From Actinomycetota bacterium (lineage in GTDB: Bacteria; Actinomycetota; CADDZG01; JAHWKV01), in the NCBI GenBank assembly GCA_019347715.1, contig JAHWKU010000001.1:186001-250000 (forward strand): 64,000 bases of DNA, written 5' to 3'. This document shows positions 15,531 to 24,100 of the stretch, piece by piece. The translations under genes and the position numbers were made by a program. The notes beneath the pieces were generated by a model. It had not been told where the DNA came from and searched no databases. It worked only from the letters and a program-made list of their open reading frames with translations. Numbering within the stretch: the first letter of the stretch is position 1; each line of letters opens with the position of its first letter.

Positions 15531-16733
15531 CTAGATCGCTCTTAGCTTCTCTCCGTCCTCGACTAAGTCCTTTAGATCGGACAGAGCCCGGCCCGCTTCC
15601 GCCCCATCCGTGACGCGATGATCGAATGACAGCGAAAGCGTCGCCATGGGACGCGCCAATATCTCCCCTTCGCGAACCACAGGACGGTCCTCGATCAATC
15701 CGAACGCAAGGATGGCGGCTTCCGGAGGGTTGATGATTGGGGTTCCGTACTCGGCCCGAAAAGACCCGACATTGGAAACGGTTACCGTTCCTCCAGACAG
15801 GTCCTCGACTTTGGCCGTACCTTCTCTCGCCGCCGCAGACAAACGAGAGATCTCCCGGGCGAGACTCAAAAAATCCATCGCGTCTGCATCTTTCACCACA
15901 GGAACGATCAAGCCACGTTCGGTGTCCGTCGCGACTCCAAGGTGGTAGTACTTTTTCAGAGCTATCTCTCCTCGCTCTGCGTCGAAGGAAGCGTTGAGCT
16001 TGGGGTGCTCTTTGCAGATCGACACGAACGCCTTCGCCAAGATCGGAAGAGCGGTGATTTTCAAGTCAGCTTCTTTCTGGACTTCCCCCTTGACCGCTAG
16101 GAGTTCTCCGCAGTCGATCGACAGGTAGGTGGTCACGTGGGGAATCTCTGAGACGGACCGAGCCATCCTCTCCGCGATCAGCTTTCTGACTCCCTTTACT
16201 GCGACGCGCTCCTCCCCCGACGAAGAGCCTGCTCCATCGGGGGAAGCCGCAAGGACGTCCTGCCTGGTTATCCGTCCGCCCGGACCGGTCCCGGTGATCG
16301 AACTGATGTCGACGCCAAGGTCGGCAGCGAGCTTTCTTACCGGAGGCGCAGCTTTGGGACCCGACGGGCCGGCCGCCGGCTGACGCGTCTCCTCGGCCCC
16401 CCCGCGCTTAGTCAGGCGCCGGCGTCTGGTGACCTTGGTTTCTTCATCCACGCCGTATCCGACTAGAACGGAAGTCCTGGTGGTCTCTTCTCCTTCAACT
16501 TCGAAGGAAACGAGCACCGCACCCACCTTGACCGTGTCACCTTCTGCGGCATGAAGCTTTGCCACCTTGCCATGGAACGGGCAGGGGATCTCCACCATTG
16601 CCTTGGCCGTATCCACCTCGACCATCGGCTGGTTCAGTTCGACGTCGTCACCCTCGGACACAAGCCACCTGACCACTTCCGCATCTTCCAGCCCTTCTCC
16701 GAGATCGGGAAGGCGAAACTCTCTGGTCGCCAT
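15531..16733 (-). CDS. bkdC: Dihydrolipoamide acyltransferase (E2) of branched-chain 2-oxoacid dehydrogenase
   Basis: A 400-residue E2 with a single lipoyl domain (residues 1-78, lipoyl lysine in DTAKAMVEI at about 44), a linker, an E3-binding domain (about 133-168, with LAADLGVDISSITGTGPGG) and a catalytic domain ending in SFDHRVTDGAEAG, which carries the HxxxDG active site. It transfers the acyl group to CoA. It overlaps the E1 beta gene by one base. No E3 is encoded here. Pyruvate specificity cannot be excluded, but the adjacent leucine/valine dehydrogenase favours branched-chain acids. Confidence 0.9.
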   Translation of the reverse strand: MATREFRLPDLGEGLEDAEVVRWLVSEGDDVELNQPMVEVDTAKAMVEIPCPFHGKVAKLHAAEGDTVKVGAVLVSFEVEGEETTRTSVLVGYGVDEETKVTRRRRLTKRGGAEETRQPAAGPSGPKAAPPVRKLAADLGVDISSITGTGPGGRITRQDVLAASPDGAGSSSGEERVAVKGVRKLIAERMARSVSEIPHVTTYLSIDCGELLAVKGEVQKEADLKITALPILAKAFVSICKEHPKLNASFDAERGEIALKKYYHLGVATDTERGLIVPVVKDADAMDFLSLAREISRLSAAAREGTAKVEDLSGGTVTVSNVGSFRAEYGTPIINPPEAAILAFGLIEDRPVVREGEILARPMATLSLSFDHRVTDGAEAGRALSDLKDLVEDGEKLRAI

Positions 16734-17707
16734 CAGAAAGACAAGACACGGTCGATAGCACCCAGGATGCGATCGACCGAGGGAACGTAGTGCTCCTCCA
16801 CTTTGGCTGGAGGATAGGGAATGTCGTAGCCGGTGACTCTGAGGATGGGAGCCTCGAGATGAAGAAATGCCGACTCCGCAAGCGATGCCGCAACCTCGGC
16901 TCCGAAGCCTGCTGTGAGAGGAGCCTCGTGAACTACTACTGCGCGGCCGGTCTTCTCAACCGACTTCGCACACGTTTCGAGGTCGAACGGCACCAACGAA
17001 CGCAGATCGATCACTTCAACTTCCACGCCGTCCTCGGACGCGGCAGTTGCAGTCTCGAGGCATCTCGGAACCATCGCACCATAGGCGATAAGGGTGCATG
17101 CATCTCCCTGCTTCACCACTCGCGCATTGCCCATCGCAAGAGAATCTGCCCCGAGCTCGGAATCCTCTTTGGACCAGTAACGGCTCTTCGGCTCGAAGAA
17201 GAACACGGGGTCCGGGTCTCTAATGGCTTGGGTCAAGAGATCGAATGCATCGAGCGGTGTGGCCGGGACAACCACCTTCAGCCCAGCGGTATGCGCGAAA
17301 TAAGCCTCAGGAGATTCGGAGTGATGCTCCGCCGCGCCGATGCCTCCTGCAAATGGGACGCGAACGACGAGAGGGACCGGGGCGCGCCCCCTTGACCGAA
17401 ACCGGTGTTTCGCCACGTGCGAGACGACCTGATTAAAGGATGGATAGATGAATCCATCGAACTGGATCTCGGCCACCGGACGATATCCCCTTAGGGCCAG
17501 TCCCAGAGAGAAACCCATGATTCCGCTCTCGGCCAGCGGGGTGTCGAAAACGCGCGTTGGCCCGAATTCCTCCTGAAGGTTCTCGGTTATGCGGAATACG
17601 CCGCCTAGCTTGCCAATGTCCTCTCCGAGAACCAAGACACTCTCATCGTCGCGAAGAGAATTGCGAAGCGCTTCGTTCAAGGCTTGGGCCATGGTGACCT
17701 CGCTCAT
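16733..17707 (-). CDS. bkdB: 2-oxoacid dehydrogenase E1 component, beta subunit
   Basis: A 324-residue transketolase-like subunit. The cofactor-domain glutamate region VLGEDIGKLGGVFRIT, DTPLAESGIMGFSLG and the central HHSESPEAYFAHT match E1 beta proteins. With the alpha subunit it forms the thiamine-diphosphate-dependent decarboxylase of the complex. The start overlaps the end of the alpha gene by four bases (ATGA). Branched-chain specificity is inferred from context. Confidence 0.92.
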   Translation of the reverse strand: MSEVTMAQALNEALRNSLRDDESVLVLGEDIGKLGGVFRITENLQEEFGPTRVFDTPLAESGIMGFSLGLALRGYRPVAEIQFDGFIYPSFNQVVSHVAKHRFRSRGRAPVPLVVRVPFAGGIGAAEHHSESPEAYFAHTAGLKVVVPATPLDAFDLLTQAIRDPDPVFFFEPKSRYWSKEDSELGADSLAMGNARVVKQGDACTLIAYGAMVPRCLETATAASEDGVEVEVIDLRSLVPFDLETCAKSVEKTGRAVVVHEAPLTAGFGAEVAASLAESAFLHLEAPILRVTGYDIPYPPAKVEEHYVPSVDRILGAIDRVLSF

Positions 17708-18771
17708 TGATCACCCGCCTCCTCCAAGAGCTCCTTCTCCTGAGCCTCGAGCCGCTTGGTCTTCTCGGAAAATACCCACTCGAAGAGATCGCCGGGGTCG
17801 GGTGGAGGAGCACCGACGATGCCGCTTCGGATATGAGCTGCAAGCTTGTTGGCGTCTTCGTCGAAGCCTTTCTTTACCTCTTCGGTGAGAAGACCTCTTT
17901 CGGTTAAAAATTTCCGATATCTATCGAGGGGGTCCAGTTCCCGCCACTGTTCAACCTGCTCCTTCGGCTGATACCTCCCGGCATCATCTGCCGTCGAATG
18001 GGGGCCGAGGCGATAGGTGACCGCCTCGATCAAGGTCGGAACCTGCTCCGTTCTCGCCCGCTGGACTGCCTGGCGCGTTACGAGATAGGTGGCAAGGACG
18101 TCGTTTCCATCGACGCGGATGCCGGGGAACCCGTAGGCCTCTGCCTTGCGATAAATAGGAGCCACCGTCTGCTTGGAAACCGGCACCGAGATCGCCCACT
18201 GGTTGTTCTGACAGAAAAACACCACAGGGGCGCCAAAGACCGCGGCGAAATTGCATCCCTCGTGAAAGTCGCCCTGAGAAGTGGCGCCATCACCGAAGTA
18301 CGCCATGGAGACGTCCCTGGATCCATCCAATTTCGAGCCATAGGCGTAGCCAACCGCGTGGAGGATCTGAGAGGCGATCGGTACAGCCACCATCCCGAAC
18401 CGAGTCTCGAGAGGGTCGTAGGTACCTCCGTGCCATGTTCCGCGATAGAAGTGGAGATAGTCGACGAGATCGACACCTTTGACGAGAGCCGCGCCCAGCT
18501 CCCGATAAGAAGGGAACGCAAAGTCACCGGGCTCGAGAGCGTATGCGCTTCCGACCTGAGCAGCCTCTTGGCCAATGAGGGGTGGATAGACGGCGAGTTC
18601 CCCCTGACGCTGTAAAGCCGTGGATTCCAGATCGGCGCGCCGCGTCATCAGCATCAGACGGAACAACTCGAGAAGATCGTCTTCCTTGAGATCGAGTGCT
18701 TCTGCTGCCTTCTCGTCCAGGCGGCCGGAGGGATCCAGCAGCCTTACGGCGTCTTCGAATCCGTCAGTCAT
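17704..18771 (-). CDS. bkdA: 2-oxoacid dehydrogenase E1 component, alpha subunit
   Basis: A 355-residue E1 alpha with the thiamine-diphosphate motif GDGATSQGDFHEGCNFAAV through FFCQNNQWAI, and the phosphorylation-loop-like RLGPHSTADD. It decarboxylates branched 2-oxo acids and reductively acylates the lipoyl group on E2. The gene starts with ATG 22 nt after the enoyl-CoA hydratase, so the hydratase and bkdABC probably share a transcript. That makes sense for degradation of Val, Leu and Ile to CoA esters. Confidence 0.92.
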   Translation of the reverse strand: MTDGFEDAVRLLDPSGRLDEKAAEALDLKEDDLLELFRLMLMTRRADLESTALQRQGELAVYPPLIGQEAAQVGSAYALEPGDFAFPSYRELGAALVKGVDLVDYLHFYRGTWHGGTYDPLETRFGMVAVPIASQILHAVGYAYGSKLDGSRDVSMAYFGDGATSQGDFHEGCNFAAVFGAPVVFFCQNNQWAISVPVSKQTVAPIYRKAEAYGFPGIRVDGNDVLATYLVTRQAVQRARTEQVPTLIEAVTYRLGPHSTADDAGRYQPKEQVEQWRELDPLDRYRKFLTERGLLTEEVKKGFDEDANKLAAHIRSGIVGAPPPDPGDLFEWVFSEKTKRLEAQEKELLEEAGDQ

Positions 18772-18793
18772 CTTGAACCAAGCCTATCCGAGC

Positions 18794-19588
18794 CTAGTTG
18801 CCCTCGAATCGGGCCGGCCGCTTCTCGAAGAAAGCCCGCACGCCCTCCATGTGGTCAGCGCTTGCCCCTGCTGAAGCCTGGGCCTGCGCTTCAGCTTCCA
18901 GGTGCTTGTCCAGGTGACCCCCGGCAGCCTTCCATATCAGCTTCTTCATCAGCGCGTACGCAGTGGTGGGGCCGGCGGCGAACCCTTCAGCGAGCTTGGA
19001 TACTCGTGCAGCGAACTCATCGTCTGCAACGACTTCGCTTGCCAGCCCAAGGTCGAGGGCTTCGCTCGAGCCGACTTTCCTCCCGGTCATGGCCAGCTCC
19101 AGCGCACGCCCGATGCCGAGATATTTCGGCAGCAGCCAGGTGGCGCCTGCGTCGGGGACAAGCCCCGCATTGACGAACGCCAGTATCAGCGAGGCCCTCT
19201 CCGACATGATGCGGTAATCGCAGGCAAGAACTAGGGAGACTCCGGCTCCCGCAGCTGTGCCGTTGACTGCGGCTATCACCGGTTTATCGAGATTGAGGAT
19301 CGCCTGAGTGACGGGAATATATCTGCGTCTCAAAATGTCGCCCAGGTCTGGTGCCTGTCCGCGATCGTAGTCATCGGAGAGTGCTCTCAGGTCCTCGCCG
19401 GCGCAGAACGCCTTTCCTTCTCCGGTGATGACGAGGCAACGGATGGCGGGATCGGCCGCAGCGTCAAGAGCTTCGATGAACGCCGCCCCCATCTCTTCAT
19501 CGAAGGAATTGAGGACTTCAGGACGGTTGAGAGTCAACCGAAGAGTGCCTTCCGAGCGCTCGATCTTGATCTTCTCCGTCACATCCAC
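18794..19588 (-). CDS. Enoyl-CoA hydratase/isomerase family protein
   Basis: A 264-residue crotonase-fold protein. The oxyanion-hole segments are AFCAGEDLRAL and VNGTAAGAGVSL. The active-site region PDAGATWLLPKYLG has aspartate in the PaaG/isomerase-like position instead of the usual two glutamates. It may act on acyl-CoA intermediates of branched-chain or aromatic catabolism. It overlaps the response regulator gene by 10 nt, so it is physically tied to the two-component system and to the downstream bkd genes. Confidence 0.85.
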   Translation of the reverse strand: MDVTEKIKIERSEGTLRLTLNRPEVLNSFDEEMGAAFIEALDAAADPAIRCLVITGEGKAFCAGEDLRALSDDYDRGQAPDLGDILRRRYIPVTQAILNLDKPVIAAVNGTAAGAGVSLVLACDYRIMSERASLILAFVNAGLVPDAGATWLLPKYLGIGRALELAMTGRKVGSSEALDLGLASEVVADDEFAARVSKLAEGFAAGPTTAYALMKKLIWKAAGGHLDKHLEAEAQAQASAGASADHMEGVRAFFEKRPARFEGN

Positions 19589-19998
19589 TCCCGGATCAAC
19601 TGCCTCCTTCTCTCCTCCGTTTCGATTTCTGTCCTGGCAAGAACCTTCTTGACGCGCTCCAGGAGATCCTCTACATCGAAAGGCTTGGCAATGTAATCAA
19701 CAGCTCCTAGTTCGAATACCTTCGATACGTCGTGTTCTCCACCCTTCGCCGTAACAACGAGCACCTTCGGAGGTTTGCTAAGCGACATCTCCTGCAATCG
19801 CTGCAAAACCTGCCATCCGTCGAGGGCCGGCATCATGATGTCCAGCAGGACGATGTCAGGCTGTTCGAACTCGATCCTTTTGATCGCGGTTTCGCCGTCC
19901 CCCGCGAGGATTGCCTCGTAGCCTTCCATCTCCAGATTCATCTTCAACATCTGCAGGATCGCCGGCTCGTCATCGACCACAAGGATCCTCGCCACCAA
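19579..19998 (-). CDS. Response regulator, receiver domain only
   Basis: A 139-residue CheY-like receiver. The acidic pocket is at D9-D10, the phospho-acceptor is D53 in LLDIMMP, and the switch residues are VVTAKG and IAKPF. Only a short basic-acidic helix follows, so there is no DNA-binding output domain. It presumably signals by protein contact. It lies 6 nt after the sensor kinase and is almost certainly its partner. Confidence 0.92.
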   Translation of the reverse strand: MVARILVVDDEPAILQMLKMNLEMEGYEAILAGDGETAIKRIEFEQPDIVLLDIMMPALDGWQVLQRLQEMSLSKPPKVLVVTAKGGEHDVSKVFELGAVDYIAKPFDVEDLLERVKKVLARTEIETEERRRQLIREWM

Positions 19999-20004
19999 TA
20001 GCTC

Positions 20005-21573
20005 CTAGTCTTGACGCTTGGGGAAGATGATCCGGAACACTGACCCCTTGCCCTCTTCGCTCTCCACGGATATTCGGCCACCACATCCTTCCACGAGGTT
20101 CTTGACGATGTACAGCCCGAGCCCGACCCCTCCCGCCTTCCTCGTGGTCGACTGATCGATCTGATGGAACCGATCGAAGATGGTTCCGAGAGCCTCGCTG
20201 GAGATACCGAACCCCCGATCTATCACTTCGATCATTGACTCTCCTGGGGCATCCGTGATCTTCACCTTGATCGGAGCTTCAGAGTCGGAATACTTCCGGG
20301 CGTTCTCTATCAGGTTGCTCAATACCTGCGCCACTGCCGGTTCATCTGCGTAGGCAATCACAATGCCGGGAGAATCCACCGAAAGAGGATTAGAGATTCC
20401 TGCCCCTTTGAATCCTTGGACTACTTCTTGGGCTACCGCGACGAGATCCACCGGCACCCGTTTGAAGACTGCAACCCCCGATTCGATCTTCGATGCAGAA
20501 AGCACACGTTCGATCAACTGAAGGAGACGTTCTCCCTGGCGCTCGATCATCTCCAGAAATTCGTTTCTCTGAGGGACGCTCAGAGCCTCGTGTCTCGCTC
20601 GGATCGTCTTTGCGCAGCCGATAATCGAGGTGAGCGGGGTACGCAGCTCGTGGGAGATGGTTGCAATGAAGTCGGTCTTCATCCGATCCACCTCCTCCAT
20701 GTGAAGGATCGTTTGCCTCTCGCGCTCGAAGGCTTTGGCGTTGCGGATGGCGATCGCGGCATGTTCGGCGAACATGCCCACGGCCCTGAGGTCATATTCC
20801 GTGAACTCGCGCGAACCGCTCATGTCGTTGACGTTCAGGACGCCGTAGAGATTGCCCTCCCCGATCAAAGGAACGGATACCGCTGAGATGATGCTTCGCT
20901 GGGTGTCTTCGAGGTCAGAGAAGAATTCCGAAGGGGCTCGTCCGCTAATCAGGATTGGCTCTCGATTCTTGGCCACCCAGCCGGAAACTCCGCGGCCCAT
21001 CTTGGTCACGGCGCCCTCGATATCGCGGTTTCCTGCCTCGGCACAGGCCACTACCAGGTCGTCAGTCCCCTCCTCGAGGAGCATGACCGATCCTTCCTCG
21101 GCACCCAGCAAATCGAGTGATGACCTCAGAATCATGCGAAGAACATCATCCAGTTCGAGGATCTGGTTAACGGCCTTGCCGACTTCGGAGAGGATCGAGA
21201 TCTCCTTGAGCCGGTTGTTGAGCGCCGCTGAGAGAACCCTTTCGTCAACCAAATTGCGTGTGAGCTTCTTGAGCCTTACCTCTTTGTCCAATAGATACAG
21301 TCCGATTATTGACGCCAAACCGATGAATAGAACTCTCAACACCGGAAGCGGGAGGTACTCCTCAACGAAGTCGATGGAGGAGCGATCGATCGTAAGCATC
21401 ATCATGCCGCCGGCGAGACCCAGCATCACCAGGCCGGCGAAGATCAGGAGCTGCCATCTGCGTCTTTCGACAGCTTCCAGGGTTGGAGTCTGAAAGTCCC
21501 TTATCCCGGCGACTCTGGCCTGGCGCACGACGTTCGACTCGGTCCCCCGGTCCGGAGTCGTAACTGTGCTCAC
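20005..21573 (-). CDS. Membrane-anchored GAF-domain sensor histidine kinase
   Basis: A 522-residue kinase. Two membrane helices lie at about 41-62 and 78-96 with only a short external loop. A coiled segment and a GAF domain (about 125-280) follow, then HisKA with the phospho-histidine at 308 in ISHELRTPL, and HATPase_c with the N box NLIENARKYS, DRGFGIS and GGVGLGLYIV. The sensing part is therefore mostly cytoplasmic. The GTG start overlaps the purM stop (GTGA), so it is translationally coupled to the purine genes. Confidence 0.92.
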   Translation of the reverse strand: MSTVTTPDRGTESNVVRQARVAGIRDFQTPTLEAVERRRWQLLIFAGLVMLGLAGGMMMLTIDRSSIDFVEEYLPLPVLRVLFIGLASIIGLYLLDKEVRLKKLTRNLVDERVLSAALNNRLKEISILSEVGKAVNQILELDDVLRMILRSSLDLLGAEEGSVMLLEEGTDDLVVACAEAGNRDIEGAVTKMGRGVSGWVAKNREPILISGRAPSEFFSDLEDTQRSIISAVSVPLIGEGNLYGVLNVNDMSGSREFTEYDLRAVGMFAEHAAIAIRNAKAFERERQTILHMEEVDRMKTDFIATISHELRTPLTSIIGCAKTIRARHEALSVPQRNEFLEMIERQGERLLQLIERVLSASKIESGVAVFKRVPVDLVAVAQEVVQGFKGAGISNPLSVDSPGIVIAYADEPAVAQVLSNLIENARKYSDSEAPIKVKITDAPGESMIEVIDRGFGISSEALGTIFDRFHQIDQSTTRKAGGVGLGLYIVKNLVEGCGGRISVESEEGKGSVFRIIFPKRQD

Positions 21574-22631
21574 AGGAGCTTCACCTTGGAATCATCATCC
21601 CCCGCGTCAGCAATCAGGCCGATCTCATGCGCGCGATGGCCCCGGCCTCGAATCAGGTCGAGTGCCTTGTTGGCGTCATCTGGAGAAATGAGCGCGACCA
21701 AACCGATCCCCATGTTGAAGACGTAGAACATTTCTTCTTCATCGACATTTCCGAGCCGTTGTATGAGCCTGAAAATAGGCGGGACCTCCCAAGCCTCTCG
21801 CTGGATTACTGCCTGGAGACCGTCTGGAATGACCCTCGAGAGGTTCCCCTGTATCCCTCCTCCTGTGATGTGGGCCATAGCATTCACCCTCACAGACTGG
21901 GTTAAATCCCCCAGAGCTGGTGCATACAGAATGCTGGGACGCAAAAGCTCCTCTCCGATCGAGCCTCTCAGTTCCTCGGGTTGATCATCAAGCAGGTGCC
22001 CCATGTCCTCGAGCAGCACCTTTCGCGCCATTGAATAACCGTTCGTCTGCAGTCCCGATGATTCGATCCCGACGACGACATCTCCCGGAGCGACAGTGGA
22101 GCCGTCGATGATGGCGTCTCTCTCGACCACACCGATGCAAGTACCGGAGAGATCGTACGTTCCGCTTGCCAGATGTCCGGGATGCTCGGCGATCTCGCCG
22201 CCAATCAGCGCACAACCAGCCTCCTTGCAAGCCACGACCATGCCTTCAACGATCTGCGCGATCGTTTCCTCGACCACCTTGTCGACCGTGATGCAGTCGA
22301 GGAAGAAGAGGGGTTCGGCCCCCGTAACTGCGATGTCGTTGGTGCAATGAGCCACCAGGTCATAACCAATGGTGTTGTGAATCTCCATGGACTGCGAGAT
22401 CAAAGACTTGGTTCCAACTCCATCAGTGCTTGCAACCAAAACGGGTTGCTGATAGCGGGCGGCGTCAATGGCGAACAGACCGCCGAAGGCGCCTATGTCG
22501 CTGATCACCTCTGGACGAAACGTGGACCGCACCTTGTCTGCAAACAGGCCGATCGCGCGTTCCATCGCAGAGATATCGACACCCGAATCGGCATATGTCG
22601 TCGGCTTGGTGGTGCGCTTTCTTTCCGGCAC
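21570..22631 (-). CDS. purM: Phosphoribosylformylglycinamidine cyclo-ligase (AIR synthase)
   Basis: Catalyses ATP-dependent ring closure of FGAM to AIR, step five of purine synthesis. The 353-residue protein has the expected motifs YADSGVDI, STDGVGTK, the CTNDIAVTGAEPLFFLD block and GGGIQGNLSRVIP. It starts 8 nt after purF. Its stop overlaps the sensor kinase start. Confidence 0.97.
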   Translation of the reverse strand: MPERKRTTKPTTYADSGVDISAMERAIGLFADKVRSTFRPEVISDIGAFGGLFAIDAARYQQPVLVASTDGVGTKSLISQSMEIHNTIGYDLVAHCTNDIAVTGAEPLFFLDCITVDKVVEETIAQIVEGMVVACKEAGCALIGGEIAEHPGHLASGTYDLSGTCIGVVERDAIIDGSTVAPGDVVVGIESSGLQTNGYSMARKVLLEDMGHLLDDQPEELRGSIGEELLRPSILYAPALGDLTQSVRVNAMAHITGGGIQGNLSRVIPDGLQAVIQREAWEVPPIFRLIQRLGNVDEEEMFYVFNMGIGLVALISPDDANKALDLIRGRGHRAHEIGLIADAGDDDSKVKLL

Positions 22632-22639
22632 GGGGGGTT

Positions 22640-24082
22640 TTACCCGGCGGGCCGGGCAGGGGCTTCTAGAGGAGGTTCCTCGAGCATGTGTTTAGTTACC
22701 CGAACGTTCTCTGGGATCGGGATCGGGTACTTGGATGAGAAGCATGCGTGGCAGAACTTCTCCTCGGCTACTTCAGTAGATTCGACCATTCCTTCGAGAG
22801 AGAGATAGGACAGAGAATCAGCGTCGATATGACGAGCGATCTCATCAACCGACTTCCATGCCCCAATGAGCTCGTCTCGGTTGGCCGTGTCGATCCCGTA
22901 GAAGCATGGCCATTGGATCGGGGGAGAGGAGATCCTCATATGGATCTCGGCTGCGCCGGCCTCTCTTAACATCCTCACGATCTGACGCGTCGTGTTGCCT
23001 CGCACAATCGAGTCATCAACGACTACAAGTCTCTTACCCTCGATCATCGACGTGATCGGGTTCAGCTTGGTCCGGATTCCCTGCTCCCTTATGGCCTGGG
23101 TCGGCTGGATGAAAGTCCTGCCGACGTATGCGTTTTTCACCAAACCCTCGCCATACGGGATCCCAGATGCAGCCGCGAAACCCTGGGCTGCCCCCCGGGC
23201 AGAGTCGGGAACCGGAACGACGATGTCGCCCTCAGCAGGAGCCTCTGCTGCCAGCCTCATTCCCATGTTGTACCGCACGCTCTGGACGCTCTTTCCATAG
23301 AGGACCGAGTCGGGCCTTGCAAAATAGACATACTCGAATATGCACAGCGCCGGGCTGGCCTCCGCGTACCGGTGAGAGCGGTATCCGTCCTTATCGATAA
23401 CGATCAGCTCGCCAGGTTCCACTTCCCGGATGAACTCGGCTCCGATGATGGCCAGGGCGCATGTCTCAGATGCAAGGACGTAGCCGGCGGGAAGGCTTCC
23501 AAGGACCAGGGGCCGCAGACCATGCGGATCGCGGGCTCCGAAAACCGTGTTCTCATCCATCATCGTCAGCGTGAATGCTCCTCGAAGCTGGGGAAGGACC
23601 TCGAGGATGGCTTCCTCGACGCTCTCCCGGGAGCTGCGGGCGATCATTTCAGCGATCACATCAGAGTCAGTTGAGGTTATTACTCCGCGGTTGGCGCTTC
23701 TTTCCAGGTCGCCGGCCAGCTCGTGAGTGTTGACCAGGTTGCCGTTGTGGGCGAGGGCAACCGATAGATTCCGGCCTTCGCGATAGATCGGCTGCGCGTT
23801 CTCCCATCGGCTTCCACCGGTGGTCGAATAACGCACATGACCTATGGCGAGTTGCCCAGGCAAGGACCGAAGCGTCGTCTCGTCGAAAACCTGAGCCACG
23901 AGACCCATCTCTTTCACTACCAGGATGGCCTCGCCCTCGGAAACGGCGATCCCGGCTGACTCCTGTCCCCGGTGTTGCAAGGCATACAGCGCGTAGTAGG
24001 TCAGCCGCGCAACATCTTCTCCGGGGGCGAATACCCCGACAACACCGCAAGCTTCCTTCGGTCGATCGTTATCTATCGCCAT
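22640..24082 (-). CDS. purF: Amidophosphoribosyltransferase
   Basis: First committed step of purine synthesis: PRPP plus glutamine to phosphoribosylamine. An 11-residue propeptide precedes the N-terminal nucleophile Cys12 in ACGVVGVF. The glutaminase domain includes ALQHRGQESAGI, and the PRPP loop is VVVDDSIVRGNTTR. Cys in CHACFSSKYP near the C-terminus, together with the propeptide, suggests the iron-sulfur-containing B. subtilis-type enzyme. It lies 18 nt after purL. Confidence 0.97.
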   Translation of the reverse strand: MAIDNDRPKEACGVVGVFAPGEDVARLTYYALYALQHRGQESAGIAVSEGEAILVVKEMGLVAQVFDETTLRSLPGQLAIGHVRYSTTGGSRWENAQPIYREGRNLSVALAHNGNLVNTHELAGDLERSANRGVITSTDSDVIAEMIARSSRESVEEAILEVLPQLRGAFTLTMMDENTVFGARDPHGLRPLVLGSLPAGYVLASETCALAIIGAEFIREVEPGELIVIDKDGYRSHRYAEASPALCIFEYVYFARPDSVLYGKSVQSVRYNMGMRLAAEAPAEGDIVVPVPDSARGAAQGFAAASGIPYGEGLVKNAYVGRTFIQPTQAIREQGIRTKLNPITSMIEGKRLVVVDDSIVRGNTTRQIVRMLREAGAAEIHMRISSPPIQWPCFYGIDTANRDELIGAWKSVDEIARHIDADSLSYLSLEGMVESTEVAEEKFCHACFSSKYPIPIPENVRVTKHMLEEPPLEAPARPAG

Positions 24083-24100
24083 GGCTCCATCCAGAGTAAC

